A DNA stretch of 64,000 nt, from the NCBI RefSeq assembly GCF_004118375.1, contig NZ_SDHX01000001.1, positions 868,001 through 932,000 on the forward strand, read 5' to 3'. The position numbers and the translations under genes were made by a program. Under the pieces are notes generated by a model that was not told where the DNA came from, made no database searches, and saw nothing but the letters and a program-made list of their open reading frames with translations. This document shows positions 48,709 to 57,827 of the stretch, in pieces (positions within the stretch are counted from its first letter, which is position 1; each line of letters opens with the position of its first letter). This DNA is from Oleiharenicola lentus (GTDB lineage: Bacteria > Verrucomicrobiota > Verrucomicrobiia > Opitutales > Opitutaceae).

Positions 48709-51546
48709 ATGCGCGCATCGCTGTTGTCTCCGGTCGTGACAGAACCGCCTGTTCAACCCCGCCGTCATTTCCTGCCTTGGGACCGGCCTCTGCTGTCGCA
48801 GGCGGTCGATTTTCTGGCCGCTGGTTGGTCGGGCAAGCAGGCTTTGGATCTGACCGGGGTCTTGATCGTGGTTTCCACGCGGCAGGCGGGACGCCGATTG
48901 CGCGAGGCACTGGCGGTGCATGCGGCCAAGCATCAACAGGCGGTATTCGCACCTCGGGTTTTGGGTCCGGACCAGTTGATCCAACCGCCCAGTGGCGAGG
49001 GAGTGGCTTCGCCGCTGGAGTCATTGCTCGTCTGGACCGAGGTTTTGCGGGAAATTGATCCCGGTGGCTGCCGTGCCGTGATCCCGGTTGATCCCCCGGA
49101 GCGGAATTTCGCCTGGGCGCTCGGGCTGGCCCGGACCCTGATGAGGGTGCAGCAGGAGCTGGCCGAGGGCGGGCTGCGGCTGGCTGACGTCGGAGCGCGG
49201 GCGGGTGAATTTGCCGAAAGCGAGCGCTGGCGCCAGCTGGGCGCACTCGAACAACTCCATGCAGCTCGGCTGGGGCGGGATGGGTTGGCGGATGCTCAGG
49301 CGGCGAAGATTGCCGGCGCGCAGAATCCGGTCGTGCCGGCCGGGGTTAAGCGGATCGTGATCATCGCGGTGCCTGACCCTCTGCCGTTGGCCGTGCAGAT
49401 CCTGGCGGCCTACTCACGCAGCCTGCCGGTCGAGGTGGTGGTGCATGCTCCGTCCACGGAGGCCGCGCAATTCGACGAGTGGGGGCGTCCGCGGCCAGAA
49501 GCATGGGCACGTCGCGTGCTTGATTTGCCGGACTTTGAGTCGCGGGTGCAGCTCGAAGCTGATCCCGCTGCGCAGGCGGCCCGCCTGGTGCTTCAGGCCC
49601 GGGCTTATGCCGGTGAGGAAGGAAAACTGGCGGCGGGCGTGGCGGATGGTGATGTGCTGCCCGTCGCAGAGAGCGCCCTGCGGGCGGCCGGCTTGCCGGT
49701 ATTCAACCCTGAGGGGCGGCTGAGACGACAGGAAGGCTTCTACCATCTGCTCGCGGCGCTCTCCGCCTTGGCCAAGGCGCCGGAGTTTTCGGCGGTGGCT
49801 GCACTCGCCCGCTGTCCCGATGTGCTCGCCTGGCTCAAGGCCCGTCGCGGGGCCGGCTTCTCGGCGGTTCAGTGGTTGGCGGGACTGGATGAATTGCACG
49901 CACGGCATCTGCCCGCCGATCTGGAGGGAGCGGAATATCATGCACTGCAGTTGCGCAGTTTTCCGGCGCTCGCCGGCGAGTTGGCGGAGATCAGGCGCTT
50001 GCGCGAATGGCTGACCACGGGCCCGTTCAGCACCAGCGTGGCCGCGGCGCTGGGCGAATTGTTTTCCTCCCGGAGCGAGGCGTTTTCCCGGGGTTGGACC
50101 GAGGCGGCGGAAACCTGGATGGAGATTGTGCGCCAGTGCGCGCAAGGGGAGGAGCGCCGGTTTGTCGTGGAGCGCGCAGACTGGTGGCAGATCGCCCTCA
50201 GTTTGTTTGGCGATTCGCGTTCGGCTGAGGAAAAGCCCGCGCGGGCGCTGGAGTTGCAGGGCTGGCTGGAACTTCCGTGGGAAGATGCGCCCCATCTGGT
50301 GGTGGCCGGCCTCAATGACGGACGTGTGCCCGAGGCCGTCGCCGGCGATGCCTTTCTGCCGGAGTCCCTGCGCGTGAAGCTCGGGTTGAAATCCAATGAG
50401 GTGCGCTTCGCCCGTGATGCATTCCTGCTCCAAACGCTGGCATCGTCCCGCTCCGCGGAGGGGCGTCTGGATTTGCTCTTCGGCAAATTTTCGGCCGAAG
50501 GCGAGCCACTGAGGCCATCACGACTGTTGCTGCGTTGCGCGGATCCCGAGTTGCCGGCCCGCGTCCATTTTCTGTTTCGTGCGCCCGCCTTGCCCGGTCC
50601 GGCCGTGGCGTGGCGACGCGCGTGGCGTCTCACTTTGCCACGGCGAGATCCGCCCACGAGGGTGGCGGTTACGGCGTTGAAGCGCTGGTTGCGTTGCCCG
50701 TTGCGATTCTACCTCCAGCAGGTGCTGGGCATGCAGGCGGTGGACCCGGGCAAGAGTGAGATGGATGCCTTTGACTTCGGCACGCTGTGCCATGGATCAC
50801 TGGAGGCGATGGCCCGCGATGCCGCGATGCGCGAGTGCACGGAGGCGGGCGTGATTCGTGATTTCCTGCTGGCGGATTTTGAACGGCGGATGACTGCCCG
50901 CTATGGCCGCGCCCTCACGCTTCCCTTGCTCGTGCAGCAGGAGTCGGCGCGGCAGCGGTTGTCCCGGGCCGCCGAAGTGCAAGCGGGCCAGCGCGCCGAA
51001 GGCTGGGTGATCACCGAGGTGGAAAGAAAGTTTGAGCTGCCCGTGGAGGGCATCGTGATTGCCGGCAAGATCGACCGCATCGAGCGTCATGAAAAAAGCG
51101 GGGCATGGCGGGTGCTCGACTACAAGACCTCCGACAGCGCGGTGGACCCGGCCAAAGCGCACCTGCGCGGCCGGAAGGACGGTGAGGATCTGCCGGACTG
51201 GGCCTGTTGGACGGGTGGCGCAAAGCCGCGGGTGTGGAGTGATCTCCAGCTGCCACTCTACCGTCGCGTGCTGGCGGCCGAGGCGGATGGTGCGCCCTTG
51301 GAATGCGGCTACTTCAACCTGCCCAAGGCAGCGGGTGAAACCGGCCTGCGGGCCTGGGAGGAATTTTCAGCCGATTTGGAAGCCTCGGCCTGGAACTGCG
51401 CCAAGGGAGTCGTCTCAGCCATCAAGGCAGGAAAGTATTCGCCGCCCATAGAACTGAGCGGTCGCGAAGCCGAGTTTGACGAGTTTGCCTCGCTGTTTCA
51501 CGGGGGGGCGGCGGCAAGCATCCGGTGGGAGGAGCCGGTCATATGA
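48709..51546 (+). CDS. addB: AddB-like PD-(D/E)XK nuclease protein
   Basis: A 945-residue protein related to AddB/RexB of the AddAB recombination nuclease. The N-terminal half has a degenerate UvrD-like fold: no Walker A lysine, but segments like LEGADYHALQLRSFPAL and WLELPWEDAPHLVVAGLNDG (AGLNDG-type). The C-terminal ~250 residues hold the nuclease: VEGIVIAGKIDRIERHE, RVLDYKTS and a WSDLQLPLYRR segment, matching D-x(n)-(D/E)-x-K with QLPLY. ATG 48709 was chosen; GTG 48736 is equally possible. Its stop overlaps the addA start, so the two proteins are a coupled pair. Confidence 0.8.
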   Translation: MRASLLSPVVTEPPVQPRRHFLPWDRPLLSQAVDFLAAGWSGKQALDLTGVLIVVSTRQAGRRLREALAVHAAKHQQAVFAPRVLGPDQLIQPPSGEGVASPLESLLVWTEVLREIDPGGCRAVIPVDPPERNFAWALGLARTLMRVQQELAEGGLRLADVGARAGEFAESERWRQLGALEQLHAARLGRDGLADAQAAKIAGAQNPVVPAGVKRIVIIAVPDPLPLAVQILAAYSRSLPVEVVVHAPSTEAAQFDEWGRPRPEAWARRVLDLPDFESRVQLEADPAAQAARLVLQARAYAGEEGKLAAGVADGDVLPVAESALRAAGLPVFNPEGRLRRQEGFYHLLAALSALAKAPEFSAVAALARCPDVLAWLKARRGAGFSAVQWLAGLDELHARHLPADLEGAEYHALQLRSFPALAGELAEIRRLREWLTTGPFSTSVAAALGELFSSRSEAFSRGWTEAAETWMEIVRQCAQGEERRFVVERADWWQIALSLFGDSRSAEEKPARALELQGWLELPWEDAPHLVVAGLNDGRVPEAVAGDAFLPESLRVKLGLKSNEVRFARDAFLLQTLASSRSAEGRLDLLFGKFSAEGEPLRPSRLLLRCADPELPARVHFLFRAPALPGPAVAWRRAWRLTLPRRDPPTRVAVTALKRWLRCPLRFYLQQVLGMQAVDPGKSEMDAFDFGTLCHGSLEAMARDAAMRECTEAGVIRDFLLADFERRMTARYGRALTLPLLVQQESARQRLSRAAEVQAGQRAEGWVITEVERKFELPVEGIVIAGKIDRIERHEKSGAWRVLDYKTSDSAVDPAKAHLRGRKDGEDLPDWACWTGGAKPRVWSDLQLPLYRRVLAAEADGAPLECGYFNLPKAAGETGLRAWEEFSADLEASAWNCAKGVVSAIKAGKYSPPIELSGREAEFDEFASLFHGGAAASIRWEEPVI

Positions 51547-54500
51547 GCGCCACGCGACATGAGATGATTCTGGCCTCGGCGGGCTCGGGCAAAACTTATG
51601 CCCTCACCGGGCGATTCGTACGGTTGCTGGCCGAAGGGGCGCCGCCGGAGCGCATCGTGGCGCTGACGTTCACCAAGAAAGCCGCCGGCGAGTTTTTCGA
51701 TGAGATTCTCAAGAAACTGGCCGCCGCCTCCGCGGACGCCGAGCGGGCCCGTCAGCTGGCTGCAGAGACGGGCCGGCCTGAGTTGGGGCGGGCGGAGTTT
51801 CTTGGCCTGCTGCGCCGTGTGACCGAGGCGATGCCGCGGTTGCGACTCGGGACCTTGGACGGTTTTTTTGCGCGAATCATCCGGGCGTTCCCGCTTGAGC
51901 TGGGTCTGGGCGGAGAATTTGAGATGCTGCAGCCGCAGGCTGAGCGGCAGGAGCGGCGCCGCGTGCTGCGCCGGATGTTCGCACGCTCCGGCAGACTTGA
52001 CGAGGCCCAGCGCGAATTCATCGAAGCCTTCAAGCGCGCGACCTTCGGCCGCGAGGAAAAGAGACTTGGTTGGCAGCTCGATGCCTTTCTTGACCAGCAC
52101 CAGGAAATATATCTGAACGCGCCCGAGCCGGAAAAATGGGGCGATGCAGCGCGCATCTGGCCGGACGGCAACCCCTGCCTGCCGCCGCCTCCACAGGAGG
52201 AGGCGCTGGCCCGCTTGCGCGCAAACCTGCCCTGGGCGGGCATGACGGCGGCACAGCTTGCCAAGTGGGAGGATTTTTTCGCGGAGATGGCCGGCTGGGC
52301 GCCGGGAGCGGACTGGGGCGGGGCGATGTCACTCATCCTTAAAAACTGCCTGGCGGTCTGGCCTGATATCCGGCGCGGAAACGCCGAGGTCATGGTGATG
52401 CGCAAGCGCATGAGTTTTTTCGGACCGGCCTGCGAAGCGTTGGATCAGGTCATGCGTTCGGTCATGGGCGGAGAACTGACGCGCCGCCTCGAAACAACCC
52501 GTGGCATCCATGCGGTGGTGCGCGGCTACGAGCAAAACTACCATGCGCTGGTGCGTCGGTCGGGACGACTCACCTTCGCTGATGTCCAGCGGTTGCTGGA
52601 TCCCGAGGCGGGGGCGCCGGTCCTCTCCAGCGAGGCCGGCCGAGATCGTCTTTTCATCGACTACCGGCTTGATGCGAAATTCGACCACTGGCTCTTGGAT
52701 GAATTTCAGGATACGAGTTACGGCCAGTGGAGCGTCCTGAAAAACCTGATTGATGAAGCCGTGCAGGATCCGACCGGGGGGCGAAGTTTTTTCTGCGTGG
52801 GAGACGTCAAGCAGGCGATCTACACTTGGCGTGAGGGAGACCCACGGCTGTTTGCCGAGATTCGGCAGCATTACACCGCGGCGGCTTCGGGCGCCATTGC
52901 GACGCGGCACCTCGATGAGTCGTGGCGGTCAGGACCGCCAATCATCAAGATGGTGAATGATGTTTTCGGCCAACCCGCCACGCTCGCGGGCTTGTTCCCC
53001 GGAGCGATGAGCGCCGCGTGGAACGATGAATGGCGGCCGCATGTGTCGGCCCTGCCCGGGCGCACCGGCCAAGCTGCGTGGTTGCTGGCCGACGACGAAG
53101 CCGGTCGCTATGAAACAGTGCTGCGGCTGCTGCGGGAGCTGCGGCCGCTTGAGCGTGGGATGACCTGCGCCGTCTTGATGCAAACCAACCAAGCGGCAGC
53201 TGAGTTGGCGGACTACCTGCGCCGGGCGGGTGGATTGCCCGCGGTGGCCGAGTCGGACCGCCCGGTCTGCATCGACAATCCCCTGGGGGCGGCGCTGCTT
53301 GCCCTGTTCAAGGCGGCGGCGCATCCCGGTGATTCCCTGGCCTGGGAGCATGCCAGAATGTCGTCGTATGGGGTAGTGTTGACCAACGAGGGTGTGAACA
53401 CACCGGAGGAGCTGACACAGCGATTGCTCGGACAAATCCATGAAAGCGGGCTCGAACGCAGCGTCGAATTCTGGGTGCGTGCGGTGGAATCTCAGCTGGA
53501 GCCGGATGACCTTTTCAGTCGAGAAAGGGCGCGGCAATTGGTTGATGCGGCGAGGCTCTTCGATGCGACTGGCAGCCGAGAGGTTGCGGAGTTTGTGGCC
53601 TTCATGGAGGGCTACACCCTGCGAGAGCAGGAAGGCGCCGCGGTCGTTCGCGTCATGACCATCCACAAGTCAAAGGGTCTCGGATTTGATGTTGTGGTGT
53701 TGCCTGACCTTGAGGGCCAGCGCCTTGATCAGGCGCGGGACGGTCTCGCCGTGCACAAGTCGGCGGATCGCTCGATAAACTGGGTGATGGATATGCCCCC
53801 CAAGGCGATTGCGGAAAATGATGCCGTGTTGGCCTCGCACCTTGGCGAAGCACAAAGTGAAGCGGGCTACGAAGCGCTGGCCCTCTTTTATGTGGGACTG
53901 ACGAGGGCCAAGCGCGGACTCTACCTGGTTACGGAACCGCCGGGTGACTCAACCTCACGGAACTACCCGCGTTTGCTGGCTGCATCGTTGGCCGGAGGCT
54001 CTGAGCAGCCCCGAGAAGTGGGTGTGGGAAGGCTTCGACTCAAGGGAGCATGGTCGGAAGGGGATGCGTTGTGGCATGAGGCCATCGAGTTGGCTTCGCC
54101 GGAGGAAACGCCGGCAAGGACGGTGCATCTCGCTTTGGGCAGGCCTGCGGCGAGACGCTATCAATCTTTGAGACCATCGGCCGCAGGAGAGGAAAAATTC
54201 ACCAAGGCGGCCCAATTGTTTTCGTTGCGAGTAGGGGACTCGGCCGATTTTGGAATTACAGTTCACCGGCTTCTTGCCCAGGTGGATTGGTGGCGCGATG
54301 AGCCGCCTATTTTTGGTGAGATTGGATGCCCGAGCGCACAGGCGGAGGCCAAAGCGGTTTTGAATGCGCCGGAACTGGCCGCAATTTGGTCTCAACCAAG
54401 CGGTGATAGGATAGGCGAGGTTTGGCGGGAGCGATCCTTTGAGATGATCTGGAATGATGTCTGGGTGACAGGGACGGTGGACCGTGTGGTCATCGAGCGA

Positions 54501-54713
54501 ACCGCCGGGGGCGAAATTCTTCGGGCGAGGATCTATGATTTCAAAACGGACCGTCTTTCGACTGAGCAGCTGAATGCCGCCGTCGCGAAACACGACGGTC
54601 AGATGCAGCTATATCGTCAGGCAGTGGCCAGGTTGACCGGTCTGCCATTATCAGCCGTTGAGGCTTGGGTTGTGTTTACCCGATGGCGTAGAATGGTCGC
54701 AGCGGGATGCTGA
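51543..54713 (+). CDS. addA: AddA-like UvrD helicase-nuclease
   Basis: A 1056-residue SF1A helicase with C-terminal nuclease. Walker A is [10 protein letters not shown] (Lys17), Walker B is LDEFQDTS (Asp386, Glu387), and [20 protein letters not shown] gives motif V/VI. The C-terminal nuclease carries YDFKTD (Asp999) and [14 protein letters not shown]. Together with the upstream protein it probably processes double-strand breaks for RecA loading, an alternative to RecBCD. The start ATG is in an ATGA overlap with addB. It ends 66 bases before a tiny ribosomal protein gene. Confidence 0.88.
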   Translation: MSATRHEMILASAGSGKTYALTGRFVRLLAEGAPPERIVALTFTKKAAGEFFDEILKKLAAASADAERARQLAAETGRPELGRAEFLGLLRRVTEAMPRLRLGTLDGFFARIIRAFPLELGLGGEFEMLQPQAERQERRRVLRRMFARSGRLDEAQREFIEAFKRATFGREEKRLGWQLDAFLDQHQEIYLNAPEPEKWGDAARIWPDGNPCLPPPPQEEALARLRANLPWAGMTAAQLAKWEDFFAEMAGWAPGADWGGAMSLILKNCLAVWPDIRRGNAEVMVMRKRMSFFGPACEALDQVMRSVMGGELTRRLETTRGIHAVVRGYEQNYHALVRRSGRLTFADVQRLLDPEAGAPVLSSEAGRDRLFIDYRLDAKFDHWLLDEFQDTSYGQWSVLKNLIDEAVQDPTGGRSFFCVGDVKQAIYTWREGDPRLFAEIRQHYTAAASGAIATRHLDESWRSGPPIIKMVNDVFGQPATLAGLFPGAMSAAWNDEWRPHVSALPGRTGQAAWLLADDEAGRYETVLRLLRELRPLERGMTCAVLMQTNQAAAELADYLRRAGGLPAVAESDRPVCIDNPLGAALLALFKAAAHPGDSLAWEHARMSSYGVVLTNEGVNTPEELTQRLLGQIHESGLERSVEFWVRAVESQLEPDDLFSRERARQLVDAARLFDATGSREVAEFVAFMEGYTLREQEGAAVVRVMTIHKSKGLGFDVVVLPDLEGQRLDQARDGLAVHKSADRSINWVMDMPPKAIAENDAVLASHLGEAQSEAGYEALALFYVGLTRAKRGLYLVTEPPGDSTSRNYPRLLAASLAGGSEQPREVGVGRLRLKGAWSEGDALWHEAIELASPEETPARTVHLALGRPAARRYQSLRPSAAGEEKFTKAAQLFSLRVGDSADFGITVHRLLAQVDWWRDEPPIFGEIGCPSAQAEAKAVLNAPELAAIWSQPSGDRIGEVWRERSFEMIWNDVWVTGTVDRVVIERTAGGEILRARIYDFKTDRLSTEQLNAAVAKHDGQMQLYRQAVARLTGLPLSAVEAWVVFTRWRRMVAAGC

Positions 54714-54779
54714 GGGGAAAAATTCGGGCTGGACACCGTGGAAGGGCGCTCGCACGTTGCCCGCTTAACTACTCTTACC

Positions 54780-54881
54780 ATGGGCAACCTTAAGAAGAAA
54801 CGTCGTCTGAAGATGTCGAAGCACAAACGCCGGAAGCGCCTCAAGGCGAACCGCCACAAGAAGCGCACATGGCAAAAGTGA
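54780..54881 (+). CDS. 33-residue ribosomal protein of the AURKAIP1/COX24 (bS22-like) family
   Basis: [20 protein letters not shown] followed by [13 protein letters not shown] is a strongly basic peptide (33 residues) matching the conserved KKRRxKMSKHKxRK core. Homologues are bS22 in mycobacterial ribosomes and mS38 in mitochondria, where the peptide sits on the small subunit. It is far below usual annotation length cut-offs. A clear terminator follows 22 bases after the stop. Confidence 0.85.
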   Translation: MGNLKKKRRLKMSKHKRRKRLKANRHKKRTWQK

Positions 54882-54903
54882 TTTAGCTGCGCTCTATTTT
54901 AAG

Positions 54904-54934
54904 AAGCCCGCCCGAAAGGCGGGCTTTGTTTTTC
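54904..54934 (+). terminator. Terminator after the bS22-like gene
   Basis: AAGCCCGCC (54904-54912) and GGCGGGCTT (54918-54926) around CGAAA-type loop, followed by TGTTTTT. It separates the helicase-nuclease operon from the AT-rich pilM upstream region (54935-55115). Confidence 0.92.
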
Positions 54935-55115
54935 AAAACGAATGGAGTGGGTGTAAAACATAAGGGAAAGTATTAGGCTCCCGAAAAAGGATTATGGTTT
55001 TGCGCTTGTCAGATAGCTAAGTGCCCCATATCCAGCATGTCCTGCAAATGGATGTTTAGATTAACAGTCTGAATGCCATTTTTCAAAAACCGGCACCCAC
55101 ACACCAGCGCCCCTC

Positions 55116-56156
55116 ATGCTTTTTTCAAAAAAGACCAAAGGGTTTTGCGTCGAAATCGGCGAACACGTCGCTTTGATGGCGCGCCTCTCTCAGCCCGATG
55201 CGCCTTTCCTTGTTGAGGAACTTAAAGAACTGCCTTCCGGCGATGCTGAAGGCATGGTCTCCTGGGTCAAAAGTGCCGATGGGAAAGGCTCCAGTGGTTA
55301 TATTCATGCCACATGTGGGGTTTATCCTGCCAAGCGGTTGGTGCGTCGGCATACGCTCGATGTAAAACGGGTTAAGGATCCTGCTTATTTTGGGGAGATT
55401 TATACTCAGCAATTTCGGGTCGAGGCTGACAAATATACGATCAAGGCGCTGAATCCCGATGATGGCAGCGAATACGATCAGGCCAAGGCAACGCAGAAAG
55501 AGGTCCTCTTCTGTGGGCTTCCTTCAGAGGATGTAGTCAGCACTCAGGATAAATTGTTGGAGATGGGGGTTTACCCGGAACGCCTTGAATTGGGTAGCTT
55601 GGCCACCCTTGGCGGGATGGTTAATTACCTCAAATTCAAGCAGTCCAAGACACCAGTTCTCCTCTTGGAGATCGGGCAGGAAAACACCCAAAGTTTTATT
55701 TTGAGTGCCGATGGGGTGGATATCTCCCGACCCATTCCTAGCGGTATTGCAGCAATGATACCTGTCGTTCAGAAGGAGTTGGGACTGAAGGATGAGGAAT
55801 CGGCCAAGAAATTGTTCTACTCGAATACATTTGATTTCACCAGCATGGGTGGGGTCTTGGTCAAGAAGTTGCTCAAGGAACTCCAATCCTCCATCGGCTT
55901 CTATGAAGTCCAAACCGGTCAATCGATTGGCAACGTGGTTTGCACCCAATTACCTTCCAGCTTGAGCTGGATTGGAGCAACGATGGCGAGTGCCCTCGGA
56001 GTAGCTCCATTGAAAGTCGACTTAGTACCATGGTTGGAGTCATTAAATATCCAACTGGCCCCGGGCGTAAGCCTTGGACAACCGGAAGAGCGCTGGATCG
56101 GGCTTTTTTCACTTCTTGCCACTCACCAAAATGCTGTCCCTGAAGAAAAAAAGTGA
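55116..56156 (+). CDS. pilM: PilM-like actin-fold pilus assembly protein
   Basis: A 346-residue cytoplasmic ATPase-like protein of the FtsA/PilM fold that couples the pilus machine to inner-membrane PilN. Sequence is divergent, but TQQFRVEADKYTIKALNPDD and VLLLEIGQENTQSFIL (phosphate-loop-type strand), then PIPSGIAAMIPVVQKELGL, have the expected order. Position before pilN and the secretin supports the assignment. Upstream, TTGTCA (55006) with a 17-base spacer to TATCCA (55029) is a tentative promoter. The sequence is less GC-rich than the flanking regions. Confidence 0.8.
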   Translation: MLFSKKTKGFCVEIGEHVALMARLSQPDAPFLVEELKELPSGDAEGMVSWVKSADGKGSSGYIHATCGVYPAKRLVRRHTLDVKRVKDPAYFGEIYTQQFRVEADKYTIKALNPDDGSEYDQAKATQKEVLFCGLPSEDVVSTQDKLLEMGVYPERLELGSLATLGGMVNYLKFKQSKTPVLLLEIGQENTQSFILSADGVDISRPIPSGIAAMIPVVQKELGLKDEESAKKLFYSNTFDFTSMGGVLVKKLLKELQSSIGFYEVQTGQSIGNVVCTQLPSSLSWIGATMASALGVAPLKVDLVPWLESLNIQLAPGVSLGQPEERWIGLFSLLATHQNAVPEEKK

Positions 56157-56748
56157 CGCGCAGCCTTTAACGGCACCGCTCTGGCACCCCAACTTCCGCG
56201 ACTTTGAAAGGTTGCCGGACACCAAGGTGGTGCGCACCACCTTCTTCATCAATACCGCAGCGGTGGCGGCTGCCGTGGCCATGCTCCTGTGGCTTGGTTT
56301 CAGGGAATATGACAACCACAACATCGGCCAACAGATCACCGAGGCGAGCCGACAAATCGAAAATAACCGCAAGCAAAACGATGACGCCATCAAGTTGGCG
56401 AAGGCTTTTGCCGACGAGGAAAAGAAAATTACCGAGGCAATCGCATTCATGCAGGTGCCCATTACCCCGATAGAATTTGTGGCCGTGCTAGGCGAGACTC
56501 TCCCGAAGGATATCTCTATCGAATATATTGATTCCCGGATAGTTGATCCAAAGAACTCACAATTCCAGATTCGTGGTCGAGTGGCAGGCAGTCCGGATTT
56601 GGCGAGTGGAATAACTTCAAGCTATGTCGATACGCTTCGAGCCAACGAACGATTCACCCAAGTATTTTCCTCTGTTACATTGAATCGTTTGGACCGTGAT
56701 CCTGCCGGCGGCTTCATGGTTTTTGAAATCACTTTGAAGATCAAATAA
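56131..56748 (+). CDS. pilN: PilN-like inner-membrane protein
   Basis: A 205-residue bitopic protein starting MLSLKKKSDAQPL. One membrane segment (INTAAVAAAVAMLLWLGF, ~residues 45-62) precedes a coiled-coil region (EASRQIENNRKQNDDAIK) and a small beta domain near the end. It matches PilN by shape and position. It overlaps the pilM end by 26 bases. The start was taken at the ATG that gives the N-terminal cytoplasmic tail with the PilM-binding type sequence. Confidence 0.75.
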   Translation: MLSLKKKSDAQPLTAPLWHPNFRDFERLPDTKVVRTTFFINTAAVAAAVAMLLWLGFREYDNHNIGQQITEASRQIENNRKQNDDAIKLAKAFADEEKKITEAIAFMQVPITPIEFVAVLGETLPKDISIEYIDSRIVDPKNSQFQIRGRVAGSPDLASGITSSYVDTLRANERFTQVFSSVTLNRLDRDPAGGFMVFEITLKIK

Positions 56749-56757
56749 GGAGCACGC

Positions 56758-57318
56758 ATGACCTCTGCCGACTTAGTCACGCTCATCAAAAAGCATCCTA
56801 TTGGGTTTGGGTGCCTCCTCGTATGTTTGGTGTGCGGCGTTGCGATATACCTGCGCTACGGAAATATTGAGGCGAGCCAGCAGGATTTGGATACAAAAGC
56901 AGCTGAAGTGGCCAAAATGACTGCCAATATCCGCAATTCAGCCAACCTGGCTGAACAGGTTGCCGAAATGCAATCTTACGCCAAGGAGTTGGAATCTCGC
57001 ATGCTGAAAGCCGGCCAACTGGCGGTTAACCTTCAATACTTCTACAAGCTTGAAACAGAAAACGGAGTGAAGTTGGTCGATGTTCGGCAAAATGCCCTGC
57101 CCCGAAATGCCAAAACAGAAGGCTATGTTGGTGTTCCGTTCAGTGTCACGGTCCAGGGAACCTATACTCAAGTCATGAACTTTCTTGGCCGGCTCCAGAA
57201 CGGGCGGCACTTATGCCGGATTTCTGCGGCCAACTTTACCAAATCCGCGGCCAGCGACGGCTCTGAAGTGCCCGTGAACTTGACCCTTAACCTCGAACTC
57301 TTGGGGCAGCAGCCATGA
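56758..57318 (+). CDS. pilO: PilO-like inner-membrane protein
   Basis: A 186-residue protein with membrane segment GFGCLLVCLVCGVAIYL (~15-32), a helical coil (QDLDTKAAEVAKMTANIRNSAN) and a C-terminal ferredoxin-like domain (VKLVDVRQNALPR, VPFSVTVQGTYTQVMNFLGRL). This is the PilO layout; PilN and PilO form a periplasmic heterodimer. AAGGAG stands seven bases before the ATG. The next gene begins within its stop (ATGA). Confidence 0.8.
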   Translation: MTSADLVTLIKKHPIGFGCLLVCLVCGVAIYLRYGNIEASQQDLDTKAAEVAKMTANIRNSANLAEQVAEMQSYAKELESRMLKAGQLAVNLQYFYKLETENGVKLVDVRQNALPRNAKTEGYVGVPFSVTVQGTYTQVMNFLGRLQNGRHLCRISAANFTKSAASDGSEVPVNLTLNLELLGQQP

Positions 57319-57818
57319 ATATAGCGCGTCAAATTGGCCGGTTATCTATGAAGCAATGCCTTATTTTGGCCGTGGCTTTTTTCGGTTTGGGTACGGCGTT
57401 ATTGGCCAACACTGTATCTTCACCTGCAAAGCGACAGGAAGCTCTCGATAAGGCCAAGAACCTCCTTGGTGATAAGCCAATCGGAACCTCGACCAAGAAT
57501 CCCTTTAATCCAGAGGGCTTCGGGGAAGGGCAGGGGGAGGTGCCGAAGACTGGCACGAATTCAGTGACGACGGTTCAGACTGGTCCGCGCAGTGGCCGTG
57601 ATCTCTTGCAGGCAATTGGTGGTAGCCTAAAGCCGAGTGGCTTTTTCGTGTTGAGTGGTGAGCCAACGCTGGTCTTCGGTCAAAAGCGGGTCAAAGCGGG
57701 AGGGCTGCTTACAATCACCTTTGAAGGCAGTGAATACACTCTAGAAATTGTTTCGATCAACCAACCAAACTTTACCCTCCGGCTCAACCGCGAGGAATTT
57801 ACCCGGCCCATCAAATAA
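57315..57818 (+). CDS. Small periplasmic protein in the PilP position
   Basis: A 167-residue protein with an N-terminal signal-type segment (MNIARQIGRLSMKQC, then LILAVAFFGLGTALLA), a linker rich in Gly/Thr (GFGEGQGEVPKTGTN), and a C-terminal beta domain (FFVLSGEPTLVFGQKRVK, LLTITFEGSEYTLEIVSI). It lacks a lipobox, whereas true PilP is a lipoprotein, so it is a functional analogue by position. It overlaps pilO and is followed by the secretin after 9 bases. Confidence 0.65.
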   Translation: MNIARQIGRLSMKQCLILAVAFFGLGTALLANTVSSPAKRQEALDKAKNLLGDKPIGTSTKNPFNPEGFGEGQGEVPKTGTNSVTTVQTGPRSGRDLLQAIGGSLKPSGFFVLSGEPTLVFGQKRVKAGGLLTITFEGSEYTLEIVSINQPNFTLRLNREEFTRPIK

Positions 57819-57827
57819 GGACGAACT

